DNA of 64,000 nucleotides from Heligmosomoides polygyrus polygyrus. Its lineage: Eukaryota; Nematoda; Chromadorea; Rhabditida; Heligmosomidae. The translations under genes and the position numbers were made by a program. The stretch spans positions 50,452,676-50,516,675 of the forward strand of contig OX377205.1 in assembly GCA_947396885.1 (NCBI GenBank), read 5' to 3'. Positions within the stretch are counted from its first letter, which is position 1, and each line of letters opens with the position of its first letter. Under the pieces are notes generated by a model that searched no databases, was not told the origin of the DNA, and saw nothing but the letters and a program-made list of their open reading frames with translations. This document shows positions 1 to 11,061 of this stretch, one piece after another.

Positions 1-115
1 GTGGGCCAAAGCTCACATTTACGAAAATTTACGATTTACGACCCAAAATGTCGTAAATCGTAAAAAATGGCCAGAAATCACCGTAAATCGTAAAATCGTA
101 AATCGTGAATCGTAA
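1..115. repeat. AT-rich TTTACGAT satellite fragment
   Basis: Short direct and inverted words of the type ATTTACGA / TCGTAAAT are repeated about ten times. The same block, with the same following words (CACACCTCTGA), recurs at 4015-4440, where a SINE has split it. It is non-coding and could fold on itself. Confidence 0.75.
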
Positions 116-446
116 TTACGCACACCTCTGATCCCCACCCAAGGCAGCACTTACGTTTATCGAGCCCTTTGTAAGTGCAAAGGTGAGAATTTTCGATTTC
201 CAGGTTAAGCAAGTCAAAAGCTTTTGCCAGATTCGGGATCTGCACCTCAAATAACCCCACCCACAAGTTTGGGTGAAACTGGTGTTTTTGACCGCACCAT
301 CTTTACTCGATGAGCGGACTTTACACACCTAGGTCATTATTTTCAATCGAGGGCGGTCATGGAGGTGTGAAGCTAATCAACGTGGAAACCAGATGAATAC
401 AGAATCAACAGCGCTGCTAGTACTCAAATGAGCACTGCTGCAGTAG

Positions 447-1011
447 GTGAGAGCTCTGCGACGGCAACGGTCGTTCCTGGACACAAAAATGTCAGCAAAT
501 GATCTGATTAAAAATGTAATGGAACGAAATAAGAATTCCGTGATCGCTGATATGCTGAGTGCGTTATCTGAAAAGATACCGAAGGAATTCTCTGACTTCA
601 TTGAGTCAGAGAAGCACTCCCGAAGTATAGTAATCGCAGGGATCTCACCTTCAAAAGGACCTCGAAGAGAAAGTAACGAATATCTTCGATGTGTTGCAGG
701 TAGAGTGTCGACCGGTGGAAACCTACCGGATGAGTAAGCCGAGCCAAGGGCGTGGGCGGCTGGTCAAAGTCGTGCTGCCCTCCACGTTCCACTGGAGGAA
801 AGCCTTAGCTAACGCCCGCCTCCTCCGCAATGCGGGATTTCCGGATGTTTTTGTCTGAAAAATGACAGCAGAGGAGAGATATAAGGACTTTGAAATGAGG
901 AAGTTGGCTAGGGAAAGAAATAAAGATTTAAATAGACGGGAATGGGTGGTGTACCGGAGCGAACTCAGGCACGTCTCCGAAATTTCTGGTGCAGTTTCGG
1001 GAAACGTCTGA
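447..1011 (+). pseudogene. Decayed LINE ORF1-like (CR1-type) fragment
   Basis: The frame open from 447 to 737 reads a helical N-terminal part followed by IVIAGISPS. The reading then shifts by one base near 700 and continues from about 730 as SKPSQGRGRLVKVVLPS, an ALANARLLRNAGF stretch, then KMTAEERYKDF and REWVVYRSELRHVSE. This order (IVI-GI, R-RLVKVVLPS, A--ARLLR, MT-EER) is typical of the nucleic-acid-binding first ORF of CR1-like non-LTR retrotransposons. There is one frameshift and one in-frame TGA (856-858), so it is dead. No endonuclease or RT follows directly. Whether it belongs to the same family as the LINE remnants at 28.3 and 38.3-40.3 kb is not established. Confidence 0.6.
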
Positions 1012-1339
1012 TTAAGCACGGTGCTACTATCCATTCTCGTGTTATCTACCTTCACTGCAGGGGAAAGGCAGCCAATATCGATTGATAATATCGAGCTCCT
1101 GACCGCACCGGTTTCGGTTTTCTCTCAGGTTTAACCGATCCAGACTTGGGACACGCGAGTGTTGTGGCCGACGGCGCGCTTTACAGCAGGTGAAAGGCTT
1201 TGATTTGAGGTCAATATCGATCGATATTGTTGATTGCATCTTGAAAGTGATGTTCCTCTGTCTGTATGTCGATGACAGTTAGGCAGTCAGTCCCTGCTGT
1301 AGCGGTCCCGCGTGGAAAATTTTCTGTCAACATAGTATT

Positions 1340-2193
1340 ATTAAATGGGTGCAAAAGAAATGCAGGTTTTTTGTCCTATTGTTTTCAGTACTATTTTTTA
1401 GAAATAAGCTAAGATTATTATATACGCCTTCCAAATATTTAGGTGGAATTCAAGTCGCCCATTCAAAAAATAATTAATGGTTTCTATTTTCAGACGTCTA
1501 AACCCGATTTTCGTCAAATTTACTTCTACGAGTTGGCAATAGGCCGAACTTCCGTTCAGACCGCTCAAAATATAAACGAAATATGGGGCCAGGGAAGTAT
1601 CAACAAATGCACAGTACGAAATGGTTTCAAAAGATTCGTTCCGGTAGCACCAGCCTCATAGACGAACCACATGGCAGCCATTGATAATGAACCGTTGAAG
1701 GCGTCAGTTGAGACTGAAAACAGATATTGCCGAGGACCCCGACGTTGGTCGCGCCACAATTACTCGTCAATTGGGAGGACCAATAAGCTAAATTGAGCGA
1801 AAATCAGAAAAGTCGTCGTTTTGAGACAACGTGGGCCCTCTTTTGCGCAATGCCAACGATCCGTTTCTCGAGCGGATTGTGACTTACGATGAGGAATGGA
1901 TACTTTCTGATAACAGGCGCGTTTGTCTAGTGGCTGAGCCAAAAAAGGCTCCCTGATGGACATCATCCAAAGCCGGAAAATTTGACGAAAATCGCCTTTA
2001 GACAGCTGAAAATAAAAACCAATTCAATTTTTAGATAAGCGAATTAAGTCAAATCCCATATACATACTCAAAAAGCGCGTATAATAACCTTTCCAACAAT
2101 GTATAATACCTTATGGTACCTTAGTTTATGTTTAAAAAATAGTGTTGAACTCAACAAAACGAAAAACCTGCATTTCTTTTGCGCCAACCTAAT
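1340..2193 (+). mobile_element. Mariner-type DNA transposon, degenerate and internally deleted
   Basis: Terminal inverted repeats are visible: GGGTGCAAAAGAAATGCAGG near 1346 and its complement near 2168-2187. Inside, 1485-1650 reads FRQIYFYELAIGRTSVQTA...CTVRNGFKRF, the mariner N-terminal helix-turn-helix pattern. Further on, 1850-1915 reads NANDPFLERIVTYDEEWI, the segment around the second block of the catalytic domain, in another frame. At about 850 bp it is shorter than a full mariner (about 1.3 kb), with stops and frameshifts throughout. It is a non-functional remnant. Confidence 0.75.
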
Positions 2194-4014
2194 AGAACCG
2201 GTAGGAACCCTCCGTTCTGACAAAAAGGCTTGTCATCGTGTGACCAAATTCGATCAGAGGCTCATTACCTATCGAGAATGTCAATTTTTCCCTGAGGTTG
2301 ACCGTCTGAGGAAGAGGAGTGAACGTGCCTGCCGTCAACTTGAGTGAAGTGGCGGACAGTGCTAAGGAGCATCAGGAGGGTTGTCGAAGGACTTGGGGAA
2401 CGAAGGCAATGATCAGCACAAGCAGCGACGTTAGTGAACGCTCTGGAGATGACGCCAATGTTGAGCGTAGTGGTGGGGAAGGGGAGGGGCTGGATGGCTT
2501 CATACCGCAAAACTACTCACCTGATCTTAAGGAGGGTGGAGCAAGGTTGGAACACTATAAGGTTCTCAAATGTTGCCTTCTATACTGCTAGGGAGTGAAG
2601 AAGGCTGTGTTGGTAGAGCACCAGCTTGAAGTGATTGCTCTTAGCTTGGTGATACTGCAACATCGCGCGTAAGTGCGTGACTGAGCACCTGTACTATTTA
2701 GAATACGGCACCACACTGCTCAGTCCTAATCCCCCCCCCTCAGTAAAAGAGAAGTTCCTGGACTTGAATTGGTGCAGAACAGCTTTAAAGAAAAACTTTG
2801 CATAGGAGTTCACGGATATAATTACAACACCATACCACGCCACGCCCGGCATCGGCAGACGGATACGATCTTTAACTTACGTACTCTTGCGTATCGTAGG
2901 AGAAAATATGAGTCATGATTTACAAGTTGATAAATGGTATGGTGTCTATCTAGTTATATTCGGTCTCTTCTTCTCATGTGGTCCATGGAAAATTCAAATT
3001 CCCAGAACAAAAAGTAATTTAGGCTAAACGTTTTGAAACATTCAAAGGTAAACAATATACCGAATACCCAAAGGCAATTCAAAAGATTTGGGCAGTGGAA
3101 GCGAATTTGGGTGTTGTCTGACTGGCGCACTCGTTCTAAAATGGCCACGATGACTCCCTCCAGGTAGCATAGCGCCCAGCCTTTTACTTCTACCGGTTTT
3201 CTTTGCCCTTAGGTCAAACTAAAATTACTGTGTAATAACAATTGTCTGCACTCGCTCGGTTATCCTTCGTCCGTTCTTTAACGAACGTCTGCTCTCGGAG
3301 AGTACGCAGCATTCTGAAGGGGTCAGTGAAGATGAGTGCGACAATCTCAACCGCGCCCCCGGAAGGGGACACCAAAACTGTCAAAACAACTCTTTCTTTG
3401 AACAGTTCCAAGTTTGCTTTTACAGCGCTTTGAAGATCCATCTGCTTCTGCACTATGACGTACAGTGCTGATCGACAGAAACACCAGTATTTTAATCTTT
3501 CCTCATGATGTTGTAATCGTGGGACACTCGCTTCCGTTCACGAATGATATTCCGTCATGGCTTGCTGCAGTTGTGTTCAGAGAGCTTAGCATGAATCGTG
3601 AATGAAGAGACTGACCCGATGATAGCTACCTAATAGGATGTGAGTCATATCTCTTCTCTTACAAAATAACCTCTAATATCTTTCCATGGGCTGGAATGGA
3701 ACGTTCTTAGACAGTAGGAATGCGTACCTTGTTGGAAAGGGAGGAGTCCAATCTCCCAGCGAGCTTACTTTTATTTATGCATTGTTCTTGCTTCGCTTTT
3801 AAAACAGGTGCCAAACGGCATTCCTTACAGCGTTGGGGAAAAAGTCAATTAACCAAAGAGATAAATCGAACTCGAGAGACCAGTGCGGTGCCTTCTGTCA
3901 CGGTTCGACATCAGAACGTCAAACTCTAAAATCAACAGAGGAGAGCGAGATTTCGAAGTGGGCACATTTCTATAACCCGACTTGCATCACCTCATTTTGA
4001 GATCGATCAAAGAT
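2194..4014. other. No gene recognised
   Basis: Short open frames occur on both strands, for example 2319-2591 (+) and 3242-3433 (+). None shows a family motif, a consistent splice pattern or a repeat relationship that I could recognise. Confidence 0.4.
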
Positions 4015-4440
4015 GACATTTACGAAAATTTACGATTAGCGACCCAAAATGTCGTGAATCGTAAGTCGTAAAAAAATGCCAAAAATCGCCGTAAATCGTT
4101 AAAAAAGGATAAAGGGCGGTGTTACTCAATCTCTTTTGGGATGCGCCACGCATTCTACTTCTACATGATATCATGAAGGCAATTTGAATGCGTATATGGC
4201 CATACAATGACTTGCGGTGGCCAGCCGATGAACAAGTCAGCGCTCTATCCTTCCCAGACAAGTCTAGTACCAATTCACTGACCCCGAAGGGATGGAAGGT
4301 TTGGTTGGCCTGGGCGGGAAATCCGAACCAGGAACCTGGTATCGGGTACACGCTACAGCCGGCGCTCCTCCGACTGCACCACACGCGCCCCCGTAAATCT
4401 TAAGATCGTAAATTGTAACTACACACACCTCTGACGCTTT
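4015..4440. repeat. Second copy of the TTTACGAT satellite, split by a SINE
   Basis: 4015-4097 and 4391-4440 together match 20-130 at the left edge, including the words ACCCAAAATGTCGT and ACACACCTCTGA. The block between them is a tRNA-derived SINE. Confidence 0.7.
4098..4390 (-). mobile_element. tRNA-derived SINE, family 1 (full copy with TSD)
   Basis: Read on the - strand from 4390, it starts with a tRNA-like head: an A-box-like TGGTGCAGTCGG and a B-box-like GGTTCGGATTT. A shared body follows (AGGCCAACCAAACCTTCCA). It is flanked by the 9-bp direct repeat CCGTAAATC at 4089-4097 and 4391-4399, which I read as the target-site duplication. The same body recurs at 19,735-19,935, 26,395-26,490 and 29,985-30,250. 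The RNA polymerase III promoter role is inferred from the boxes. Confidence 0.7.
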
Positions 4441-4554
4441 CGCCTCACCTGATGGAGGCGCCCGAATTATTCAAGCATGGTAATGGCTGACATCGATATG
4501 ATGATCAATGTTTATATAAAGATTCCAGCTTCTCTCGTTATAAAACCTCGGCAC

Positions 4555-4895
4555 TGTAGAACAATTGTCAACATTTTTGCTTTGTGCCGCTCGAAGCTGT
4601 TACGGTGGATCTTTATTTGCCAGACCTAACTTTTCGACGCTCCCGTCTCTCAATGTATGCTAGTATTATCTGTAAAAATACAGAATGCTTCTAACGCCTT
4701 ACTTGCCCATATTTCTGTTTTTACCGGCAACACCTTCTACTTTATCTCAAAGTCGTTTACGTTATGTTGCTCGGCTCTGTACTTTCCGAGAGGTGTTCCA
4801 GTGTTACCACGTCGTTTACTAGCCAGGTGTTCTCCAACTCGAATGGCTAGTTTTCTCCGTTTTCCCTCTATATGTGGAGTTACATGTTTGTCAAT
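4555..4895 (-). pseudogene. Penelope-like element 3' fragment (endonuclease tail)
   Basis: The - strand reads RRKLAIRVGEHLASKRRGN followed by TGTPLGKYRAEQ. This is the end of the GIY-YIG endonuclease domain of Penelope-like retrotransposons (compare RLLCVRVKEHL in the intact copy at 8.2-10.7 kb). The DNA down to about 4560, including GATCCACCGTAACAGC on the - strand, matches 6700-6780 in opposite orientation. It and the next fragment are therefore two related copies lying inverted to each other. It is truncated and non-functional. Confidence 0.7.
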
Positions 4896-5009
4896 CTGAC
4901 GTGACGTGCTAACTGCAGACAGAATAGACCACGTGATCACATGGTACACTTATGTATACTTTTCGTATCTGATAAAGTTACTTCTGCGATTCAAAGGAGC
5001 ATAGTCCGA

Positions 5010-6790
5010 GTCCAGTTGCAAACCAATGTCGTTCTTGTCAACATTCCAAACGACAATATTAAACGCCAACTGGTCAGGAAGAGCTCTTCGAAAACCGGTG
5101 CTTATTAGAAAGTGGTGTCACATGTCCTTACGGTGAGGTCGGAGATTGTTCCCGGAATGTGCAGTCTATCAGATTGAGTGTCAAACATGTAGCTCCACAT
5201 ATATAGTGGAAACAAGGAGAAAACTAGCCATTCGAGTTAGGCGCCTTTTATACTTGCGCCGCCCCGCGGCGCGGTGTGATGGTCTGCATGGCTATCGATT
5301 TTTCGCACCGCGAGGCGGCGCCGCATCGCTTCTATACTCCGCTGCCGTAAAACACCACACTTGACGGAATTTTGGGTTACGGTATTCGGCGAATCGCGCC
5401 GCTGAGGGAAAGGGCGCGGCGCGGCGCGATCAGCCGCGGCAAACTCGGTGTAGGGTGGGAGATTTCACCTTTTTCACCAAACTTCTCCTATCGGGAAGGA
5501 GGAGGGGGTATTTAGGGTGTTGGTCACGAATTTGACATCGTTTTTTGAAGTAACAGGCGATTACTAGGTTTGGATGAATAGGGAGTTTGGGCGAAATCGG
5601 TGACCATGACCTTAGCCCGTACCTTTTGTAACCTAGGAACAGAATGGAGATCTGCAGACATTTATGGAGCTTCATATACCACGCTAAAGATATGCTTAGT
5701 GCACAGTGATCCCAGAATGACCATATGAGAAAAAATTTTGAGTGGTTATCGACGATGAGTGCCTTCCAGCAGTTTGCCTTTTGGACCCGCACATATCGCA
5801 AAATAGGAGTGGTTTAGTGCCGTTTGCATGAAGGGGATTCGACTCGGTACCACACTCACCAGTTTCAACCGTAGGTTGAGCGGACGACTTCGACTCCAGG
5901 CTTAAGAGAGGATTCGTCGCACCCCATAGGAATCCCACGACAAGCATTGACAAGATGCATTGCGCTGATCAGCCAGACGAATCCTTTCTGTTTTGCTCCC
6001 TCAATGACTCATGGACCGTTTCTGGAGCACGGGCCGTAGCGCGTAGAAGTTCGTGGCCACGCGTCGCTGACGCTCCCCTTTCTAACTGCAATCGCGCAGC
6101 GGCGCGTCAAATTCGGGGCGCGGCGCGACTGGCCGCGCCGCTCCCCAAACTGACGCGCCGCGCCGCGGCGAGAGTATAAAAGGCGCCTTAGAGAACACCT
6201 GGCTAGTAATCAACGTGGTAACATCAAAACACCTCTCGGAAAGCACAGAGCTGAGCAGTTAACGGTAACGACTTTGAGATAAAGTGTAAGGTGTTGGCGG
6301 TAGGAACAGAAATATCGGGAGGGAAGGCATTAGAAGCGTTCTGGATTTTTGCAAGAAATCCTGGCATGAACAATCCTCAGAACGCCCGTCTACTACGAAT
6401 GATTTTCCACTGTTTGTGCAAAAATGCGAGCTGTAGAATGGAAGGGCGCATGTGCTGATCGTTATCTTTTCCTTATGCTATCGAGCAGCGCACAGTATGT
6501 CTCACTCGCCCGGTCGTACTAACAGAGCTGCGAAAGCGCTCCATAGGTGGATCAAACGTGAGTTTATCCCTCTTTGAATGGGTTTTTAGGGGTGATTTCT
6601 TTAAGGCAGCGGAACCGCTAGAGTGGAGATAGCTGTAGCGATAGCGTTTGGTGAGGTAAATCGCTCATCTAATACTTACACCACGTTCAGGCCTCTGAAG
6701 GAGAAGGGATCGTGAAAACGTTAGGCCTGGCAAATAAAGATCCACCGTAACAACCTCGAGTGGCACAAAACAAAAATATTTACATAAAAA
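5010..6790 (+). pseudogene. Penelope-like element 3' fragment, interrupted by a MITE
   Basis: 5150-5239 reads ECAVYQIECQTCSSTYIVET then RRKLAIRV, the GIY-YIG core in degenerate form (the usual YVGETGR is altered). The frame is cut at 5239 by a 948-bp insertion. It resumes at 6191 with REHLASNQRGNIKTPLGKHR, so the two halves belong together. Upstream, 5040-5100 retains the linker before the endonuclease (compare LVRNRLYDRL in the intact copy). Stops and frameshifts make it dead. The tail carries AATAAA at about 6733. Confidence 0.7.
5240..6187. mobile_element. MITE-like element with TIRs and a TTA target duplication
   Basis: The ends are inverted: the left starts GGCGCCTTTTATACTTGCGC, and the right ends GAGTATAAAAGGCGCC. 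They are flanked by TTA at 5237-5239 and 6188-6190. Taking out the insert and one TTA restores a continuous Penelope endonuclease reading frame, which fixes both borders. The subterminal zones are extremely GC-rich (runs of CGGCGCG). The interior around 5508-5600 resembles the fold-back element at 36.2-36.6 kb. A 3-bp TTA duplication is the habit of PIF/Harbinger-type elements; assigning this insert to that superfamily is inference. No transposase is present. Confidence 0.75.
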
Positions 6791-8082
6791 TTTAATGACT
6801 AGGATAGAAAAATCTGCGTTTCTGTGCGGAAATCTAACGGGGGCTCAGCAGTTAGGTTGCGCTGCCCCTTGCTGGCCTAACTATGTACCTCAAGTAGGCT
6901 CCAAGTTCGACGTTCTTGAAACCTGGGCATTTTCTTATTATTTGTTTTACAATAAAAAACTTATAACAGAAATAAATAATTATAATTATTTTATAACAAT
7001 AATAATAAATAAATAATAACAATAATAATTTATAACAATAAAAAATTTATAACCAACCTGGTTGGCACAAGAGAAAACAAATGATATATACCTCAAGTTT
7101 ACGAGGCTACCATTGTGCGGAGTACCAAGTTTACCAAAAAAAGATTGCTTTGAAATTCCCACACGATGTTGGATCACTGCAAAGAGCGTTTAACAGGGCT
7201 TTTGAACCCCTGGTTCAATTTAGAAAATAACCTCTTTAACGGAATCTTGTCAAATCTCCTTAGAACACGACGATTTCTCGATTAATGTGTTGATGTTGTT
7301 AATGTGTGGAACAAGTAATGAACATTAGGCTCGCAGTTCCGTGGTTCGTGCTTTCGAAGATACAGTACGATACAATCGGTTAAGAGTCATAAAGCAGCTG
7401 AGGTTTCTACAATTAACTCTCCAAGATCCGCGACTTTCTTTTAGCTAACCGGTTGTAACGAGGAACCGACGGGCCTCACTATCAGCGCGTCACTAGTTTG
7501 GGGTTTCACGTCGAAGTCCTTATTGCATCTAACCCTGTCATACTACGTTATTCCAAAGTGAAGCCACCACGCACATACGGAAATATGTTCGCTCAAAGTG
7601 CAGCTTGTTAGCTGACGTAAGAACCGTCCAAGCTAGCACTGATATGTGGTGTACCTGTGTGAGATTTTCTTTAGAAGAGAGAGACTAGTCTACAGCAGTC
7701 GGCGAATTCATGGACGTGGTCTTTTCATCGGATCATATTGAACAATGCCATTATATATTGAACCATGCCATTACTGTGGCATTTCGGAGGCATTTTGTGA
7801 AGTAATGCTTATTCTGCAGAGGTAGCAAGGTGTGGTAGTTAAAACGCTCTGTGGTTGATTCGCCTAGCTTCCGGAAAGCCTACCTACAGAAGTGTATCAG
7901 TGTGTCGTCGAACGCACTACTGCATCACTGACAGATTCCATGTCTTCTGACCCTGCGGACTGTTTTTAGCATCCGAAGATGTTCTGCTCCGCCGCAATTG
8001 CTCGATGGGATATCAAGCTGTTATAATGATGAATTTCGAGCAAGCAGCGACAATCACAATTTCGCATGTTTCCTGCGAACTA
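6791..8082. other. No gene recognised; AT-rich stretch
   Basis: 6950-7050 is an AT-rich low-complexity run (ATAATAATTAT words). The rest shows no coding pattern, TIR or repeat that I could match to other parts of the window. Confidence 0.4.
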
Positions 8083-8161
8083 GCAGGTTGTCCCATAAGT
8101 TCTTGCCGTTTTTTCCAACACTTCACTGCGAGACGTACCAGCAAGCTGCAGTCGACTCGTC

Positions 8162-10741
8162 ATGGAAGTCCTCTCGCTAAGACAGAAGATCGTCTTGGCG
8201 AGACAAACCATCCACTTTCTGGTTCGCTGCCGACGCGAGGGAGTCATCCCAAACTTCATACAACGTAACCGACTGTTCGGCGCATGCGACCATCCAAAGG
8301 ACGACAGGAAGATCTTATCGATTCACATGCATATATTGAAGACATGTATTTCTTTTAAGAGAGACCACATGTATGCTATGGTGAAGAAATGTATCGCTAA
8401 GGAGGCATGCTGTGAAAAGTACGTGCCGAGTCGCCTTTGGAGGAGGATCGTGGGTGAGTCGAAGAACATTTGTGACTCTATCCGCTCTAATGCCAAAGTA
8501 AAACTGCGGGAGAGATTCACAGGGCTATTAGATCAGAAACGACGACGTAGAGAGCAGATATCAGCCGCTAACCAGTTTACAAGTAACGTCCTAAGCGGTA
8601 GTGGGAGAGGTGATGACTTACGTAGCCCGCGGGTCACTGTCATAGGCGACCTAACACTATCTTCAGGCGCGTTGTCGGTGTTGGACTTGGGTCCCAGTTT
8701 CGCGCCTGCTCGTTCTATGTGCCACGCTATGGCGCGTAGAGTCGTGGGTAGCCTGCAGTCTCTACATGATCGTCTGCGGTGGAAAGCAAAGATCGATGCG
8801 CAGGCTACTGGTCCTGATTTAGCTGGTGTCACAGGTATGCCGCCCCCACCCTTCCCATCCACGTGTCTACGGTCTCAGGAGCCCAACATCGCCGTGGACT
8901 CCAAGTTCCGCGTGCTTGCAAGCTCTCTTTTCACCGTTCTGCGTGGCATCGTTGGAAAGCGTGTGCCTTCAAACCTTTCAGCTGCACAAAGGCGGGGGCT
9001 TCGGGAAATTCGGGACCTGTCTTCATCAGGCGCCATAAAAATCGGGATAAGTGACAAAGGTGGGGATTTCGTCGTGCTTTCACAGGAACTGGACAGAGCC
9101 ATTACTCGATTACATCTTCAAGAGGCATCTGTCTACAGCCGTTCTAGCCCTGAGGAGTTTAGGCGACAGTACCGAAGACTTAACAGGAAATGGGTAGAGG
9201 TGGCACGCTCAGCTAATCTACCTAAAGGTATAATAGCAAGACTTCGTTGCGACCTTCCTATTTGTCCGGTACTGTACACCCTTATAAAGACCCACAAACT
9301 TCCTCAAGAGGGCATCTCGGCTGACGATCCTTCACTATTCAAGGTCAGACCCATCATTAGCAATGTTGGTGGCCCCACTGACCGTATTGCCTGGTTCCTC
9401 AACCTTGTGCTTGTACAATTGCTCCAATTTATACCAGCCCACCTGCCTAATACTAGCAAATTCCTTGAAACGCTGAGGAGAGCTAGACTGGAAAAGGGGT
9501 ACGTGATGGAGTCGTTCGACGTCACATCACTGTACACTAATGTGTCCAACGAGTGCGCATTGGAGGCAGTTCTGGAAATCCTCAATGAGCACCACACTAG
9601 TGTCAACATGCACGGCTTAACCGTCTCACAGGTGATGGAGCTCCTCAAGGAGTGTTTGCAATGCAACATATTCCGGTGGGCGGGTGAGTACTACAAGCAG
9701 ATTAGAGGTCTCGCCATGGGCCAAAGACTTGCTCCAGTTCTCGCAGTAGCATTCATGTCCAAGGTGGAAGGCCCCGTTCTAGAACGAATGACTACCATTT
9801 ACTGCCGCTACATTGACGACTGTTTCGTCATCTGTCCAACTCAGCTTGAGATGGACACGTGCTTTGACTTACTAAACCGGCAGTCACAACACATCAAGTT
9901 CACACGTGAAAGGCCTACGGAGAACTGGCTCGCATTCCTCAATGTGCAGGTTTATCTATCCGATGGGATATACAGGACCAGGTGGTACCGCAAGCCGATA
10001 AATAGGAACATCATTGTTCATTGCACTTCGGCTCACCCAACCAGCATGAAAAAGGCAGTCGTCCAAAACATGTTCCACACTGCTCGCGCGGTCTCGTCTG
10101 AAGGCGCTGAAAGGTCCTGCTCGATGGATTTGGCTCGCAGCATTGCGATACAAAACGGATACACTCCTACTGGCGGGGCTAGTGGGAGGTACCGGCTATC
10201 AGCCATCGTAAGAGGCCAACAGGACGACCGGTCGAAAGTGACATTCTGCGTCCCTTTCATTTCGGACCAATTGACTGCAGCAATACGTGGCTGCATTCAA
10301 AAAGCAGACCTGCAAGACGAAGTAAGAATCATAGCAGTACCTCCTACAAATCTGAAAGGGCAGCTGGTCCGAAATCGTCTGTACGACCGACTGTGCACAA
10401 CACCATCGTGCGTTATTTGCCCTTTCGGAAGGGAGGGAGACTGCCTTATGTCTGGGGTAGTATACCTCATTACATGCTTGGAATGCAGGGAAGAGTATGT
10501 GGGGGAAACAGGTAGACTCTTGTGTGTAAGGGTCAAGGAACACTTGGATGGGTTGCGCAGGTCCCACGTCTCAACTCCCCTGGGCGAGCACCGGGTGCGG
10601 CGGCATGCGAACAGCTGTTTTGGGGTGGAGGTCAAGATCCTTGCGCGTGAAGATGAGATTTCGGCGCGCCGAACTCTCGAGGCGTGTACATTGCGGCGAG
10701 GTCCCCCCAAATCAATAGGAAGGACGAGTGCTTGGCTGTGA
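8162..10741 (+). CDS. Penelope-like reverse transcriptase with C-terminal GIY-YIG endonuclease (859 aa)
   Basis: This is a single uninterrupted ORF. The RT core begins near residue 395 (VRPIISNVGGPTDRIAW). It has ESFDVTSLYTN at about 450 (first catalytic Asp), RGLAMGQRLAPVLA at about 515 and CRYIDDCF at about 548 with the paired aspartates. A cysteine cluster CTTPSCVICP (about 745) precedes VVYLITCLECREEYVGETGR (about 765) and RVKEHL, the GIY-YIG endonuclease that nicks target DNA in canonical Penelope elements. The N-terminal third is basic and less conserved. The length suits a full Penelope ORF. The start at 8162 is the first ATG after the insertion border; the frame is also open upstream into the host element, but that part is not Penelope sequence. 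With all catalytic motifs present, the enzyme may be active; that is inference. It replicates the element by target-primed reverse transcription in the nucleus. Confidence 0.9.
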   Translation: MEVLSLRQKIVLARQTIHFLVRCRREGVIPNFIQRNRLFGACDHPKDDRKILSIHMHILKTCISFKRDHMYAMVKKCIAKEACCEKYVPSRLWRRIVGESKNICDSIRSNAKVKLRERFTGLLDQKRRRREQISAANQFTSNVLSGSGRGDDLRSPRVTVIGDLTLSSGALSVLDLGPSFAPARSMCHAMARRVVGSLQSLHDRLRWKAKIDAQATGPDLAGVTGMPPPPFPSTCLRSQEPNIAVDSKFRVLASSLFTVLRGIVGKRVPSNLSAAQRRGLREIRDLSSSGAIKIGISDKGGDFVVLSQELDRAITRLHLQEASVYSRSSPEEFRRQYRRLNRKWVEVARSANLPKGIIARLRCDLPICPVLYTLIKTHKLPQEGISADDPSLFKVRPIISNVGGPTDRIAWFLNLVLVQLLQFIPAHLPNTSKFLETLRRARLEKGYVMESFDVTSLYTNVSNECALEAVLEILNEHHTSVNMHGLTVSQVMELLKECLQCNIFRWAGEYYKQIRGLAMGQRLAPVLAVAFMSKVEGPVLERMTTIYCRYIDDCFVICPTQLEMDTCFDLLNRQSQHIKFTRERPTENWLAFLNVQVYLSDGIYRTRWYRKPINRNIIVHCTSAHPTSMKKAVVQNMFHTARAVSSEGAERSCSMDLARSIAIQNGYTPTGGASGRYRLSAIVRGQQDDRSKVTFCVPFISDQLTAAIRGCIQKADLQDEVRIIAVPPTNLKGQLVRNRLYDRLCTTPSCVICPFGREGDCLMSGVVYLITCLECREEYVGETGRLLCVRVKEHLDGLRRSHVSTPLGEHRVRRHANSCFGVEVKILAREDEISARRTLEACTLRRGPPKSIGRTSAWL

Positions 10742-11021
10742 CCCAGGAGCTGGCGCCGTACGTCGCCCTGTGTGGGTTTTGACCTCTGGGTCATGACCCG
10801 TTAGGTCCCTAAGGCATGTGGTCCCAAGGGCTCTATGTCATTCACCCATCTCCCGTTCAGCTAGGGTGTCAGTGGCTCATTTGTCCACTCATAAAGGTTA
10901 GCCTTTTACTGACTTTCTACGTTGTCGTTCTCTTGGTCTCTTAGCCTTTTGGATGGGCTCCTGCAGAATGAAATGGCATTTGGGAGGGTAGTTTCTCAAA
11001 TGACTTCGACTTTTCCAGGCT

Positions 11022-11061
11022 CTGAAGAAGGCGACAACGCCGAAACGTCAGCCGAAATAAA
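11022..11061 (+). other. Hammerhead-like motif and polyadenylation signal in the Penelope 3' region
   Basis: CTGAAGA at 11,022-11,028 is followed by GGCG ACAA CGCC, a perfect 4-bp stem-loop, then GAAACGTC at 11,042-11,049. An AATAAA lies at 11,056-11,061. CTGANGA / stem / GAAA is the conserved half of a hammerhead ribozyme core, and Penelope elements are known to carry hammerheads. One extra A before the stem departs from the consensus, and I could not assign stems I and III. Similar but altered blocks occur at about 6692-6738 and 29,345-29,385, each just before a similar tail. Confidence 0.4.
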
